In this document: positions 8,874 to 20,027 of the stretch, piece after piece
How positions within the stretch are numbered: the first letter of the stretch is position 1
Layout of the letters: each line of letters begins with the position of its first letter
Origin: Myxococcales bacterium 68-20
Lineage (GTDB): Bacteria > Myxococcota_A > Polyangia > Polyangiales > Polyangiaceae
Direction of reading: 5' to 3'
DNA: 64,000 bases
NCBI GenBank assembly: GCA_001899635.1
Contig: MKVQ01000005.1
Span: 1 to 64,000, forward strand
Position numbers and translations under genes: made by a program
Notes under the pieces: model-generated
Databases searched by the model: none
What the model saw: the letters and a program-made list of their open reading frames with translations, nothing else
What the model was told of the DNA's origin: nothing

Positions 8874-9923
8874 TCAGAAGACGCCGCGCAGACCAGCCCA
8901 ACCAGAGCCGATCTCGGGCATCACGTGAATCCCGCTTCGGGCACCCTTCGCCGCGCCAACGGTCGCGCTTGTCGGCGCGCTCGGCGCGGTCAGGTAGAGC
9001 ACGAGGGCCGTGACGAGCGCGGCTCCGCTCACGCCGAACGAGATGTCCGCGATGAGCCCCGTGGTCTCGCCTGCCCTCGTCTTGTCTTGCCCTGCTGGGG
9101 AGCTCGGACATCCGGCCGGGTTCTCTCGCTTCGCGCTCTTCGTGCACTCGTTCGACAGCGTCATCAGCCCGGTCGCCGTACCGATCCCGGCGCCGACGAC
9201 ACCGACGCCCAGGAGGACGAGCGCGACCGTTCGCTGCCCGGACCCGTCGCGCACCTCACCTGCCGGCGTCGACGGCGCACGCTTCGGCTCCTCGACGATG
9301 CGGGGCGCCGGCGTCTCGACCGCGACCGGCACGTTGTCTTCTTCTTCCATCGCAGGCACGACGATGCGCTGCGGACGATCGCCTTTCACGACCGTCACGA
9401 GCTGGACGACCTGCTTCTTTCCCTTCGCGCGGAACGTGAACTTGCGCTGTCCGATCTCGGACGCGAACGTCACGCCCTTCTCGGCCTCGGGGACGTGACG
9501 TTCCTCGACGAGGACTTCGGTGAGCTCCACCTTCTGCTGAGGCTCGACGACGACGCGCGCGAGCGACTTCTCGAGCTCGGCCATCCTCTGCCGAGCGAAG
9601 TCCCTCCGGTCCGCGCGTTTCAGCTCCGTCGCCTTGACCTCCGCCTCCTTGAACTCGACCCACGCCTGCCAGACGGCGCCTTGCTCCTTGTGGCAATAGG
9701 CGAGGTTGAGGAGCGTGCCGAGCTGCTGGTCCTTCCGATACGCGGCCTCGAGCTTCGGACACGCCTCACCGTAGCGACGGTCCTCCATCAGCTTCTGCCC
9801 CTCGCGGAAGAGGCGCTCGGCATCCGCATCTTTGTCGGAAGACTGCGCCGCTGCCGGCGACGCGGTCGACGACCAGACCCCAACGCACAGAACCGCGGCG
9901 ACCAACCGTGACGTTCGCTTCAT
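8874..9923 (-). CDS. Exported TPR-type protein with two membrane segments, kinase partner
   Basis: 349 residues. Signal peptide 1-26 (ending SPAAAQ) is followed by a TPR-like unit at 35-85 (AERLFREGQKLMEDRRYGEACPKLEAAY trimmed here: RYGEACPKLEAAY), then a helical stretch and a beta-rich section at 125-190. Two hydrophobic segments at 232-256 and 292-312 close the protein, separated by a Cys-containing loop. This architecture is common in Polyangiales beside Ser/Thr kinases. Its ATG overlaps the stop of the kinase gene (ATGA), so both are made together. It likely sits in the inner membrane with the TPR outside; what it binds is unknown. Confidence 0.82.
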   Translation of the reverse strand: MKRTSRLVAAVLCVGVWSSTASPAAAQSSDKDADAERLFREGQKLMEDRRYGEACPKLEAAYRKDQQLGTLLNLAYCHKEQGAVWQAWVEFKEAEVKATELKRADRRDFARQRMAELEKSLARVVVEPQQKVELTEVLVEERHVPEAEKGVTFASEIGQRKFTFRAKGKKQVVQLVTVVKGDRPQRIVVPAMEEEDNVPVAVETPAPRIVEEPKRAPSTPAGEVRDGSGQRTVALVLLGVGVVGAGIGTATGLMTLSNECTKSAKRENPAGCPSSPAGQDKTRAGETTGLIADISFGVSGAALVTALVLYLTAPSAPTSATVGAAKGARSGIHVMPEIGSGWAGLRGVF

Positions 9924-11476
9924 TGACCGGAGCGCGTTTGCGGGAGGCCCGCGGGCAACGACCTCGCGGACGGCGTCGAGGTCGCGCCGCCGCCCTTCCC
10001 ACTCGCCCGGGGCGCCGGAGAGGCGGTTCGAGCCGTCGACGCCGCCATGTTGGACTTACTGACCTTGACCGGCATCGCGCTCTGCTCCGGCATCGGCGAC
10101 GCGCCGAGCACCGTGCCCTGCACCGTCGGCGGAAGGTCGTTCTCGACCGACGCGGTCTGCACCGTCACGGGCGCGACGAACACCGGCACCGGCTCGACGG
10201 CGGCCGCCGGCGGCTCCGACGTGACCGCGGGCTCTGCCTCGGCACCGTTCGCCGACGCACTACTTCTAAGGAACGTGGTGACGCCGATGAGGGCAAGGCC
10301 GACGAGCGCCGGAACCGCGATCCCGGCGACGATCCAGCGCCGTTTCGAATCGAAGGCGTTGAAGCGCCGCGCGACGGTGGCCGCAGTGCCATGCAGCTCC
10401 GGCTGGAGCGAGTCGAGGCGGCGTGCGGGGGAAGACGGGATCGCGACCCGCTCCGAGGCCGCGCCGCTGCGGGGACGCATGCCGCTCGACAGGTCGTCCA
10501 TCAACGCACGGGCGAGCGTCGCCTGAACGCGATCGGCGGACTGAATCCACGACCCCGACCCGTACGGGACGAGCGCCTTCGCGAGCTCGGCGACGTCGGC
10601 GAAGCGCTCCTCGCGGTTCTTGGCGAGACACTTCATCACCACGTGCTCGAGCCCCTCCGGCACCCCGGTCACGAGGGCACGGATCGGCGCCGGCTCGCGC
10701 TCGAGGATCTGCGCGAACGTCTCCTGCAGCTCGTCACCGCCGAACGGCATCGAGTTCGTGAGCAGCTCGTACATGCAGATTCCGAGCGACCAGATGTCCG
10801 TACGGTGATCGACGCTCTTCGGGCTCCGGACCTGCTCCGGAGACATGTACGGGGGCGATCCGAGGACCGTGCGCCCGCCCGTGAGCTGCTGCGAGCGCTT
10901 GTCCGTCGGGCTGTCGGTGGACTTCGAGATCCCGAAGTCGAGGATCTTGATCACCTGCGAGCCATCGCCCCTGTTCGCAAGGAACAGGTTCGACGGCTTG
11001 AGGTCGCGGTGGATGATCCCCCTTCCATGCGCATGCGCGAGGCCCTCGAGCGCCTGGAGGATGTAGTCGACGACGAGCCAGCGGGGCAGCGCGCCACGTG
11101 CGTCCGCGATCTGACAGAGATCTGCTCCTTCGAGCAGCTCCATCACGATGAACGGCAGGCCATCCTGGCCCACGTCGACGTCGACGACCCGCGCGACGTG
11201 CTCGCTCTGGAGCTTCGCGGCCGAGCGCGCCTCCAGTAGCAAGCGCGACTGCGCCTCGCGGTCTGCAATGTCTTGATAGAGGAGCTTTACGGCGACGCGC
11301 TGATCGAGGAGCTCGTGGTACGCCTCCACGACGATCCCCATCCCGCCTTCACCGAGAAGTCGCTCGACGCGATACTTGCTCGCGAGCAGATCGCCGACCT
11401 TGAGCAGCGAGCGGCTGCTCTTGGGCATGGATGCCCCGGACGCAGTTCGCTGCGATCGCGCGAGCTTCGCCGCCAT
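9920..11476 (-). CDS. Membrane Ser/Thr protein kinase (Hanks type)
   Basis: From ATG 11476 the product has 518 residues; ATG 11428 (sixteen residues shorter) is equally possible, and a longer in-frame start at 11617 enters a low-complexity non-coding-like region. Kinase motifs: GEGGMGIVV (42-50), VAVK with Lys64, IIHRDLKPSN (154-163), DFG at 180-182, GSPPYMSPEQ (206-215). All catalytic residues are present. A linker leads to one membrane segment around WIVAGIAVPALVGLALIGVT near residues 395-414, then an Ala/Pro/Val-rich outside tail without a known domain. It overlaps the next gene, an exported TPR protein, by 4 bp. The pair may form a signalling unit. Confidence 0.93.
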   Translation of the reverse strand: MAAKLARSQRTASGASMPKSSRSLLKVGDLLASKYRVERLLGEGGMGIVVEAYHELLDQRVAVKLLYQDIADREAQSRLLLEARSAAKLQSEHVARVVDVDVGQDGLPFIVMELLEGADLCQIADARGALPRWLVVDYILQALEGLAHAHGRGIIHRDLKPSNLFLANRGDGSQVIKILDFGISKSTDSPTDKRSQQLTGGRTVLGSPPYMSPEQVRSPKSVDHRTDIWSLGICMYELLTNSMPFGGDELQETFAQILEREPAPIRALVTGVPEGLEHVVMKCLAKNREERFADVAELAKALVPYGSGSWIQSADRVQATLARALMDDLSSGMRPRSGAASERVAIPSSPARRLDSLQPELHGTAATVARRFNAFDSKRRWIVAGIAVPALVGLALIGVTTFLRSSASANGAEAEPAVTSEPPAAAVEPVPVFVAPVTVQTASVENDLPPTVQGTVLGASPMPEQSAMPVKVSKSNMAASTARTASPAPRASGKGGGATSTPSARSLPAGLPQTRSGQ

Positions 11477-11947
11477 CAGAAGCCAATCGTAGCGTTCGTA
11501 GCGGTCCAGCTCCAAGGGAGAAAGCGCCCGCTCCGCCCCGTTGCACCGGCGATCCAGGCGCGCGCGTCCGCGGGTCCTGCCGCCCCCACCGGTCCCACTG
11601 GTCGCTCCCCCGGCCACCGACGCGGGCCGTCGTCCACACCGCGGCTTCCCTCCACTCGGCCGGTGCTCCCCCTGGCTCGGTCCGGGGTCTCCACTCGGGA
11701 CCGGCCCCCGCGGGCCTCCCGCGCTCCCTCCGATGAGCTCTCCGCCACGCCGGTGTCGGACCTGCCGTCCCCCCTGTTCGGCCCGCCTTCAGCTGTCGGA
11801 AAGTCTACAGGGCGCGCGCAGGGGTCGAACGGGCGAGCTTCCGGCCGATTCGTGCATGATCTCGAGCACTCGGCGCATCCCTCGCCGGCCGGACCGGCTT
11901 CGGCACGGCAGTCGCATTGGAGTCCCAACCTAGAAAGGACTCCGATC
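11477..11947. other. Intergenic region between divergent kinase and sigma-factor genes
   Basis: 471 bp. Open frames here are Pro/Arg/Ser-rich in every frame and look like chance frames of GC-rich DNA. It must hold the promoters of both divergent genes, but I see no convincing -35/-10 pair. The only clear element is the ribosome site AAAGG at 11934-11938, nine bases before the sigma-factor ATG. Confidence 0.5.
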
Positions 11948-12544
11948 ATGGCCTTCGCCATCCAGCGCGACATCCTCGATTCAGCGGTCACCGGCGACGC
12001 CGCAGCCCTCGACAGCGTCCTCAAGACGATCACGCCCCACGTCGAGCGGCAGCTCCTCCGGTACCCCGTGAGCGACGAGGACCGGCGCGACCTCCTCCAG
12101 GCGACCCTGATGCAGATCGTCCGCCGCCTCGGCTCGTTCCGCGCAGAGGCGAGCTTCTCGACCTGGCTGTTCCGCGTGACCGCGAACGAAGCGCTGATGC
12201 TCATGCGCTCGCGACGCCGCCATCGCGCGCGCTTCGTCGAGGGCCTCGAGTGGGAAGAGCTCGCGACGCTTCCCGCGATGAACGACACCGATCACGTCGA
12301 CGGTGACCTCGGGATCAGCGCCCGGCAGCGTGACGAGCGCGTCCGCGATGCGCTCGGGGAGCTCCCCGACGACTACCGCGACGTCGTCATCGCCCACTAC
12401 CACATGGACCTCGGCCTCCAGGAGATCGCCGACCGCCTCTCGATCACCGAGAGCGCCGTACGCTCGAGGTTGCACCGCGCACGCTCGCGCCTCCGTTCGC
12501 TGCTCGAAAAGCGAGACCTCGACGCGTACACTGTCGCGGCCTGA
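11948..12544 (+). CDS. ECF-like RNA polymerase sigma factor
   Basis: 198 residues. Sigma region 2 spans about 25-92 (DEDRRDLLQATLMQIVRRL, then FSTWLFRVTANEALMLMRSRRR). Region 4 spans 135-187 (ALGELPDDYRDVVIAHYHMD, LQEIADRLSITESAVRSRL), a typical helix-turn-helix. No region 3 is present, which defines an ECF or ECF-like factor. The ATG at 11948 has AAAGG nine bases upstream and is chosen over a frame open from 11273. No anti-sigma gene adjoins it: the next gene is a HAD phosphatase, whose frame overlaps the sigma stop codon. The regulon is unknown. Confidence 0.92.
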   Translation: MAFAIQRDILDSAVTGDAAALDSVLKTITPHVERQLLRYPVSDEDRRDLLQATLMQIVRRLGSFRAEASFSTWLFRVTANEALMLMRSRRRHRARFVEGLEWEELATLPAMNDTDHVDGDLGISARQRDERVRDALGELPDDYRDVVIAHYHMDLGLQEIADRLSITESAVRSRLHRARSRLRSLLEKRDLDAYTVAA

Positions 12545-13245
12545 GCACCTCTTCTCTTCCCCGTATCGCTCCGCCCTGCGGCGCGCTGCTGTTCGATCTC
12601 GACGGCACGCTCGTCGACTCACGCCGTGACATCGCCGATGCGCTGAACATCGCGCTGGAGGCGACAGGCCGGGAGCCGCTCGCCCTCGAGACCGTGCTCA
12701 CGATGATCGGAGACGGTGCCCGCGCCTTGGTCGCGCGCGCCATCCGACTCCGAACCCCGGCCGAGAGCTCGCCGGAGCACGACGCCCTGCTCGAACGCGT
12801 GCTCGCGCTCTTCCTCCAGCACTACGCGGAGAGGCCGGCGGTCCACACGGCGCTGCTCCCGGGCGCACGCGAAGCACTCTCGCTCGGGCTCCCCGCTGCG
12901 CTCGTGACGAACAAGCCGCGCGCGATCACCCTGCTCGTACTCGAGACCCTCGGGATCGCGTCCGCGTTCGGCGCCGTGTTCGCCGGTGGCGACGGACCGC
13001 TCAAGCCCTCGCCTCACGGCCTCGAGCAAGTCGCGCGCGAGCTCGGCGTGCCTGCCTCCCGCGCATGGATGATCGGCGACGGCCCGCAGGACGTCCTCGC
13101 CGGCCGCGCCGCTGGCTGCTTCACGATCGCGGTGCCCGGGATGATCGCGGACCGCGAACGAGTGCTTGCTGCCGAGCCTCACCTCATCGTGGAGTCGCTG
13201 CACGACGTCGCGAGGCTCGCGAGCGCGAGCCGCACTTCGGCCTGA
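12541..13245 (+). CDS. HAD-superfamily phosphatase, phosphoglycolate phosphatase-like
   Basis: If read from CTG 12541 the product has 234 residues and a full set of HAD motifs: I FDLDGTLVDS (18-27, nucleophile Asp19), II LVTNKP, III Lys in GPLKPSPHGL, IV MIGDGPQDV. A helical cap lies between I and II. This is the pattern of Gph-type phosphatases. The frame contains no ATG, GTG or TTG upstream of motif I; the first GTG (12694) would remove the nucleophile. CTG 12541 overlaps the sigma-factor stop as CTGA, so re-initiation after the sigma gene is plausible. Substrate assignment is by family only. Confidence 0.82.
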   Translation: MSTSSLPRIAPPCGALLFDLDGTLVDSRRDIADALNIALEATGREPLALETVLTMIGDGARALVARAIRLRTPAESSPEHDALLERVLALFLQHYAERPAVHTALLPGAREALSLGLPAALVTNKPRAITLLVLETLGIASAFGAVFAGGDGPLKPSPHGLEQVARELGVPASRAWMIGDGPQDVLAGRAAGCFTIAVPGMIADRERVLAAEPHLIVESLHDVARLASASRTSA

Positions 13246-13471
13246 CCTCGATCTCCTTCAGCCGCAGTACGCCGCCAGCCGCCGTCACATCGGCGACGTG
13301 GCTCGCGTAGCGAAGCTCGCTCGAGGACCGGGAGGCCGTCGGCTCGATCGTCGGAGCCCCCGGATTTCACAAAATCTGCCTCCGGTCTGTCTGGAAAGTC
13401 GTCGCTCGCGGTACTTCGAGAGTGGCCGGGCCCATGCTCGGCGCAACCATCCCTCTCGGAGAGCCTGACGC

Positions 13472-14353
13472 ATGAACTACCGACACCTAGCTTGTTCTTC
13501 TTTGGCGCTCTTGACGCTGTCGCTCATCGGCTGCGGGGAGAAAGCCAACACCTGTGGGGTGAGTCTGCAAGATTCCGCTTTGTTCACGAACAACACGGCG
13601 GTCCTCACGGGCGATGTGGAAGCGGCGCGGACCGCCGCCCTGGCGGCCGAAGGCGCCCGTCACCAAGAGGTCGTCTTCGCGGAGAAGATCGCCGCAATCG
13701 CCAAGGATCCGAAGGCGTCCGAGCAGTGGGCCACGGTGATCAAGCTCAACGGGACGGAGGCTCGCACGAACGCGAAGAAGTCCGGCGTCGCGGTCGATCT
13801 TCCGCTGCAGGCCAGCCGCTTGCGCGCGGCCGGAGTTCCCGCCGACGAGGTCTCGAAGGCAATCGACGCCGCCATCTCCTCGGACATCTCGGTCGACGAG
13901 GCAGCCGCACTGCTGGCGATCTCCGCCACCGCCGCCGAAGAGTCCGGGCCGATTGACGGATTCGGCGGCTGGACCGCAGAACAAGTGAAGCTCGGGCTCC
14001 GCGGCCCCGCACTGGCGCGCGAGCTCAAAGACGAGCACAAAAGTCGTGGCGAGAAGGCGCGTAAGGCCGACGAAGCAAGCGGCAAGAAAGCCACCGTCTG
14101 CCACCGTCCCCCCGGCAATCCAAACAACGCGAAGACGCTCGAAGTCGGACCGTCGGCGCTCGCCGCACACCTCGGGCATGGAGACACGGAAGGCCCCTGC
14201 CCCGAAGGAGCAGCCAAGCGCGACGACAAAGACAACGCGGGCGGCAACGACAAGGACAAGGACAAGGACAAGGACAAGGACAGGGGCAACGCAGGCAACG
14301 ACAAGGACAAGGGCAACGCGGGCGGCAACCACAAGGGCCACGGTCGTCGCTGA
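13472..14353 (+). CDS. Lipoprotein with Cys/His motif and Lys-Asp repeat tail
   Basis: 293 residues. An N-terminal lipobox LSLIGC gives lipidated Cys21. The middle (about 45-200) is helical, Ala-rich. At about 210-250 there is a compact motif beginning VCHRPPGNP and ending AHLGHGDTEGPC, a pattern that I have seen in secreted bacterial proteins of unknown role and which could form a small metal or disulfide knot. The tail is a repeat of DK, GGN and GN units ending in HKGHGRR. The start has GGAG about nine bases upstream (13459 region). Surface or periplasmic location is inferred. Function unknown. Confidence 0.82.
   Translation: MNYRHLACSSLALLTLSLIGCGEKANTCGVSLQDSALFTNNTAVLTGDVEAARTAALAAEGARHQEVVFAEKIAAIAKDPKASEQWATVIKLNGTEARTNAKKSGVAVDLPLQASRLRAAGVPADEVSKAIDAAISSDISVDEAAALLAISATAAEESGPIDGFGGWTAEQVKLGLRGPALARELKDEHKSRGEKARKADEASGKKATVCHRPPGNPNNAKTLEVGPSALAAHLGHGDTEGPCPEGAAKRDDKDNAGGNDKDKDKDKDKDRGNAGNDKDKGNAGGNHKGHGRR
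14249..14284 (+). repeat. GACAAG hexanucleotide repeat
   Basis: Five exact GACAAG units and one degenerate GACAGG encode the Lys-Asp run of the lipoprotein tail. Unit changes keep the frame, so they could vary tail length between strains. Confidence 0.7.
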
Positions 14354-15009
14354 CCGCCAAGATCTGTCGCTAGCCGCCAGGAGCTCTTAGCGAGTGCACA
14401 AGTGCTCGGCGCCTCGAGGCAGGCGTCGAGCACACCTCTTTCAGAGGTGTTGGCAGAACGCTGCGCGCTGCCCCCGCGCGTGCAGTCCAGGTCGCGGGGA
14501 GACGGCCCGGAACGTCTTGCGGGCCGCGTCGAACGTGTCGAGCGCCGTCGCCTCTCCGCTCAGTCTTCCAAACGAACGTGCTTGCCCCTCCGAGCTCACT
14601 CGAGCGCATCCAGGGGCAAGCGTCGTACAAGACATCTGTCGATCAGGCTTTTGGCGTCTCGTCGCGTCCCGCCACGATGTTTCGTCGTTGCTCGCCTGGC
14701 CGACTCGATGCTGCGACGGCGGCGCATGCGCGCGCGGCAGACAGTTTCCGTGACGCTCCTTCACGTCGCGCTCATCACCCATCCGCAAGCCTCGCGCTCG
14801 CCGCGTGCGGCGAAGACTCGCCGGGCGCGTTCACGTCGGGGACCTCGGACGGCGTGCCTTCTCAGCAGTGAGGTGTGCCTCGTCGGGGTCACGTTCGAGT
14901 AGCGCGAAACCCGCGCCCGCGCGCGGCCAGGCGCGAAATGGTATGCGCGCACATGCGGGGAGCGCTTCCATCAACGGGACTCGCCGTTTGTAGAATACTC
15001 GAGCAAACG
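14354..15009. other. Non-coding stretch after the lipoprotein gene
   Basis: 656 bp. Frames here (for example 14402-14902) are Arg/Ser-rich with no family features and poor codon pattern; I reject them. A hairpin ACACCTCT (14432-14439) - TTC - AGAGGTGT (14443-14450) lies 79 bp after the lipoprotein stop and may end its transcript. Nothing else in the stretch can be supported. Confidence 0.5.
14432..14450 (+). terminator. Hairpin downstream of lipoprotein gene
   Basis: Perfect 8-bp stem ACACCTCT/AGAGGTGT with a three-base loop, followed by TTGGC rather than a T-run. A candidate transcript end. Confidence 0.4.
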
Positions 15010-16288
15010 ATGTCCAAGCCGGTGCTTCGTACCCTGACGTGTCCTTCGTGTTCGGCTCCCGTTCCCCCTCCCATGCCCGGCGCAACGCAGCTCCAGTGCG
15101 TCTATTGCCGGTCGACCATCATGATCGAGGCGCCGAAGGTGCCGGTCATTCAGCCGACCGCGCCCCCGCCGAACCTCGTTCGAGCTACGTCAGCGGCGAG
15201 GCGGCCCCTCGCCGCCGTGATCGTGGGGATGGCTTTCGCGATCGTCGCTGCGATGGTGGCGTTCTCCTCGTTCCATATGCGGAGAGCGTCGCGGGGCGTC
15301 GCCTTCGACGACAAGGAGATCGTTTCGTTCCCCGCGGCGTGCTTTGCGAATCGGTCGATGACCATCACCGGCAAGACCTTCGAGGGGACCGGCACGCTGG
15401 TCACGATACACCCCAACTGTAAGCTCACCCATCAAGGACTCCACCCTGAAGGGTGACGTGATCGTGGAGTCGACGGCGGTCAGTGAGGTCACGATCATCA
15501 ACAGCAAGCTCGAGGCGAAGGACGTCGCCCTGAAGTTCGGTCAGAACGGGAAGGTGAAGATCTCCGGCGCGAGCGAGATCACCGGTACCTCGGCGGCGAT
15601 CGACGGCGACATCAACACCGTCGTCAACCTCGAGAACTCGAAGGTGCGGGCGCAGGATGCCGCCATCCACGGAGGAACCAACACGGAGATCAATGCCACC
15701 GGGGCGGAGATCACCGGCAAGAAAAGGGCGCTGGATCTCGGCTTCAATGCCAATGTCGCTCTCATTCAGTCGACGGTCCGCGCCGAGAGCGAGGCCGTGT
15801 TCTGCAAGTCCAATCTCGACTTGAGCGCCGACGGGTCGACCATCGAAGGTGGCAACTCCGGCCTGAAATCGCCTTCGCTAGTGAAGGTGCGCCTCGTGAA
15901 GAAGAGCCGCCTCGCGGCAAAGAGCACCGCCATCGAGTCGGAGTCGAACCTGGATCTCACCGTCGAGGATAGCTCGGTCGAGAGCCAGGACACGGCCATC
16001 CGCACGAAGAGCAACCCGCGCGTCCGAATCGCGAAACAGGGGAAGGTGCACGGCAACAAGACGGGGCTCGTCTGCGAGCACAACCTGGATCTGGCCATGA
16101 ACGAAGGGACGCTCGAGTCGAGCGGCAACGCCGTTCAGTGTGAGATCAACGCCCGCATCGACGTGAAGAAGTCGACCATCAGCGGCGCCAATGCGTTCGC
16201 GCTGTCACGAGCTCCCCAGTCGCTCACCGTCTCCGACGACAGCCAGCTCAAAGGCGCGAAGAACTTCGCGTACAAAGGACCGCGCTGA
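15010..16288 (+). pseudogene. Zinc-ribbon / membrane / beta-helix-like gene split by a frameshift
   Basis: The first part (ATG 15010 to TGA 15456) encodes a zinc ribbon CPSC...CVYC (about 13-35), a Pro-rich linker, one membrane segment (LAAVIVGMAFAIVAAMVAF) and the start of a domain ending NCKLT. The second (open to 16288, continuing from 15431) encodes repeated short units such as VESTAVSEVTIINSKLEAKD and LDLTVEDSSVESQDTAIRT that look like a beta-helix. Removing one C from the CCC at 15428-15430 joins them as NCKLTIKDSTLKGDVIVEST, matching the repeat pattern exactly. So this is one gene of about 425 residues with a +1 insertion, either a real lesion, programmed shift, or sequencing error. 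The repeats would lie outside the cytoplasm. Function unknown. Confidence 0.8.
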
Positions 16289-16333
16289 CGCCGCTTCCGA
16301 CCGACGAGCGGGCGTCGCGCGCGAGCGCGTGCC

Positions 16334-18748
<2,415 letters not shown>

Positions 18749-18791
18749 CGGGACGGTACGAGGAGGAAAATTCAACGCGAGCCGAAGGCCG

Positions 18792-18833
18792 ACCACTGCG
18801 GGTGGTTGGGGCACCACTGCGGGTGGTTGGGGC
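18792..18833. repeat. 21-bp tandem duplication
   Basis: The unit ACCACTGCGGGTGGTTGGGG plus C is present twice without mismatch at 18792-18812 and 18813-18833, just upstream of the sulfatase-like gene. Each unit contains CCAC...GTGG, so it may also fold. It could be in the promoter or leader of the gene at 18748. Confidence 0.75.
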
Positions 18834-18926
18834 GCGAGCCCCAAATTCTAGTAACAGGCCGTAGACCGAACGGCGGAGCGCCGGAACGTTACTAAACCGG
18901 CCTCCTCTTCGCGAGCCCCCGATCCA

Positions 18927-19958
18927 TCATCGCATCCTCTCTTTTCGCGGATCCGCCCCGGCCGCCGGACGGAGCGGCGGCCGAGCGGCCCCCGCCCGCG
19001 CGTCGGCCTGCGACCGCTTGCTCGCGAGCGGATGAGCGGCGTCGTAGACCGAAAGGAGGTGCGCCACGGAGACGTGCGTGTACCGCTGCGTCGTCGACAG
19101 CGACGAATGGCCGAGCATCTCCTGGATCGCGCGGAGGTCCGCGCCGCCGTCGAGCAGATGCGTTGCGCACGTGTGCCGCATCGCGTGCGGGTGGAGGTCC
19201 GCGCGCCCCGCACCCACGAGGCCGTAGCGGCGCACGATGAGCTGAGCCGCACGTGGACCGAGCCTCCGGCCGCGCGTCGAGACGAACACGGCGTGAGGAT
19301 CGATGAAGAGCGTGCGCGCATGCGCGAGCTCGGACCGCACGGCGAGCCACTCGGCGAGCGCTTCCTCGGCCTTGCTGCCGATCGGGACGATCCGCTCCTT
19401 CCTTCCCTTGCCCATCACGCGGACCGTGCGCTCGGAGAGCGAGAGGTTCGCGAGGTCGAGACCGCACGCCTCGGACACGCGGAGACCGGCGGCATAGAGC
19501 AACTCGAGGAAGGCGCGATCGCGCAGCGCGACGGCTTCCTCTGCGCGACGCGCCCCCGTGTTGTCGGGATCGGGCGACTCGATCACCAGCGCGGCGTCCT
19601 CGGCGGAGAGGAACGTCGGCAGCTCGCGGCGTACCTTCGGGCTCGCGAGCTCCGCGGCGGGGTTCACGTCGCTGTGCCCCTTCTGCTTCATCCAGCGGCA
19701 GAACGCGCGCACGCTGGCGATCTTGCGCGCAACGCTCGAAGGTTTGCAGGTACGCGCGAGGTCGCCGAGCCACGCGCGGAGGACGTAGACGTCGAGCCGC
19801 TGGGTCGCGCGGCGGCCGGGGCGCTCGCTCGCGCGCTCGTCGACGAAGGCGATCAACGCGTCGAGGTCGCGCCCGTACGCCGAGACCGTGTTCGGCGAGG
19901 CGTGCTTCTCGGCCTCGAGGTGCGTGACGAACGCGTCCTTCAGCTCGTTCAGCTGCAC
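18927..19958 (-). CDS. xerC: Tyrosine recombinase XerC
   Basis: 343 residues from GTG 19958. The N-terminal SAM-like DNA-binding domain (1-105) is followed by the catalytic domain with all six residues: Arg160 (YAAGLRVSEACGL), Lys184 (GKGRKER), His258-x-x-Arg261 (HAMRHTCATHLL), His284 (LGHSSLSTT) and nucleophile Tyr293 (QRYTH). Length, N-terminus and sequence are those of chromosomal XerC, which resolves chromosome dimers at dif, rather than of a phage integrase. A basic tail of about 40 residues extends beyond the usual end. No dif site is seen near it. Confidence 0.93.
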   Translation of the reverse strand: MQLNELKDAFVTHLEAEKHASPNTVSAYGRDLDALIAFVDERASERPGRRATQRLDVYVLRAWLGDLARTCKPSSVARKIASVRAFCRWMKQKGHSDVNPAAELASPKVRRELPTFLSAEDAALVIESPDPDNTGARRAEEAVALRDRAFLELLYAAGLRVSEACGLDLANLSLSERTVRVMGKGRKERIVPIGSKAEEALAEWLAVRSELAHARTLFIDPHAVFVSTRGRRLGPRAAQLIVRRYGLVGAGRADLHPHAMRHTCATHLLDGGADLRAIQEMLGHSSLSTTQRYTHVSVAHLLSVYDAAHPLASKRSQADARAGAARPPLRPAAGADPRKERMR

Positions 19959-20027
19959 TCCCGACAGGTTACCCGCGAGGCGCGATCGGGGCCACTTCGA
20001 GGCGTGAGGCGGGCGCGGCGCGCAGCG

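Noticed and set aside
11273-11947. N-terminal extension of the sigma factor
   Set aside because: Pro/Arg/Ser-rich sequence with no conserved part; the ATG at 11948 has a ribosome site.
14402-14902. Plus-strand frame in the non-coding stretch
   Set aside because: Arg/Ser-rich, no domain, no ribosome site.
18927-19958. Phage or island integrase
   Set aside because: Length and sequence fit chromosomal XerC; no attachment site, tRNA or phage gene near.
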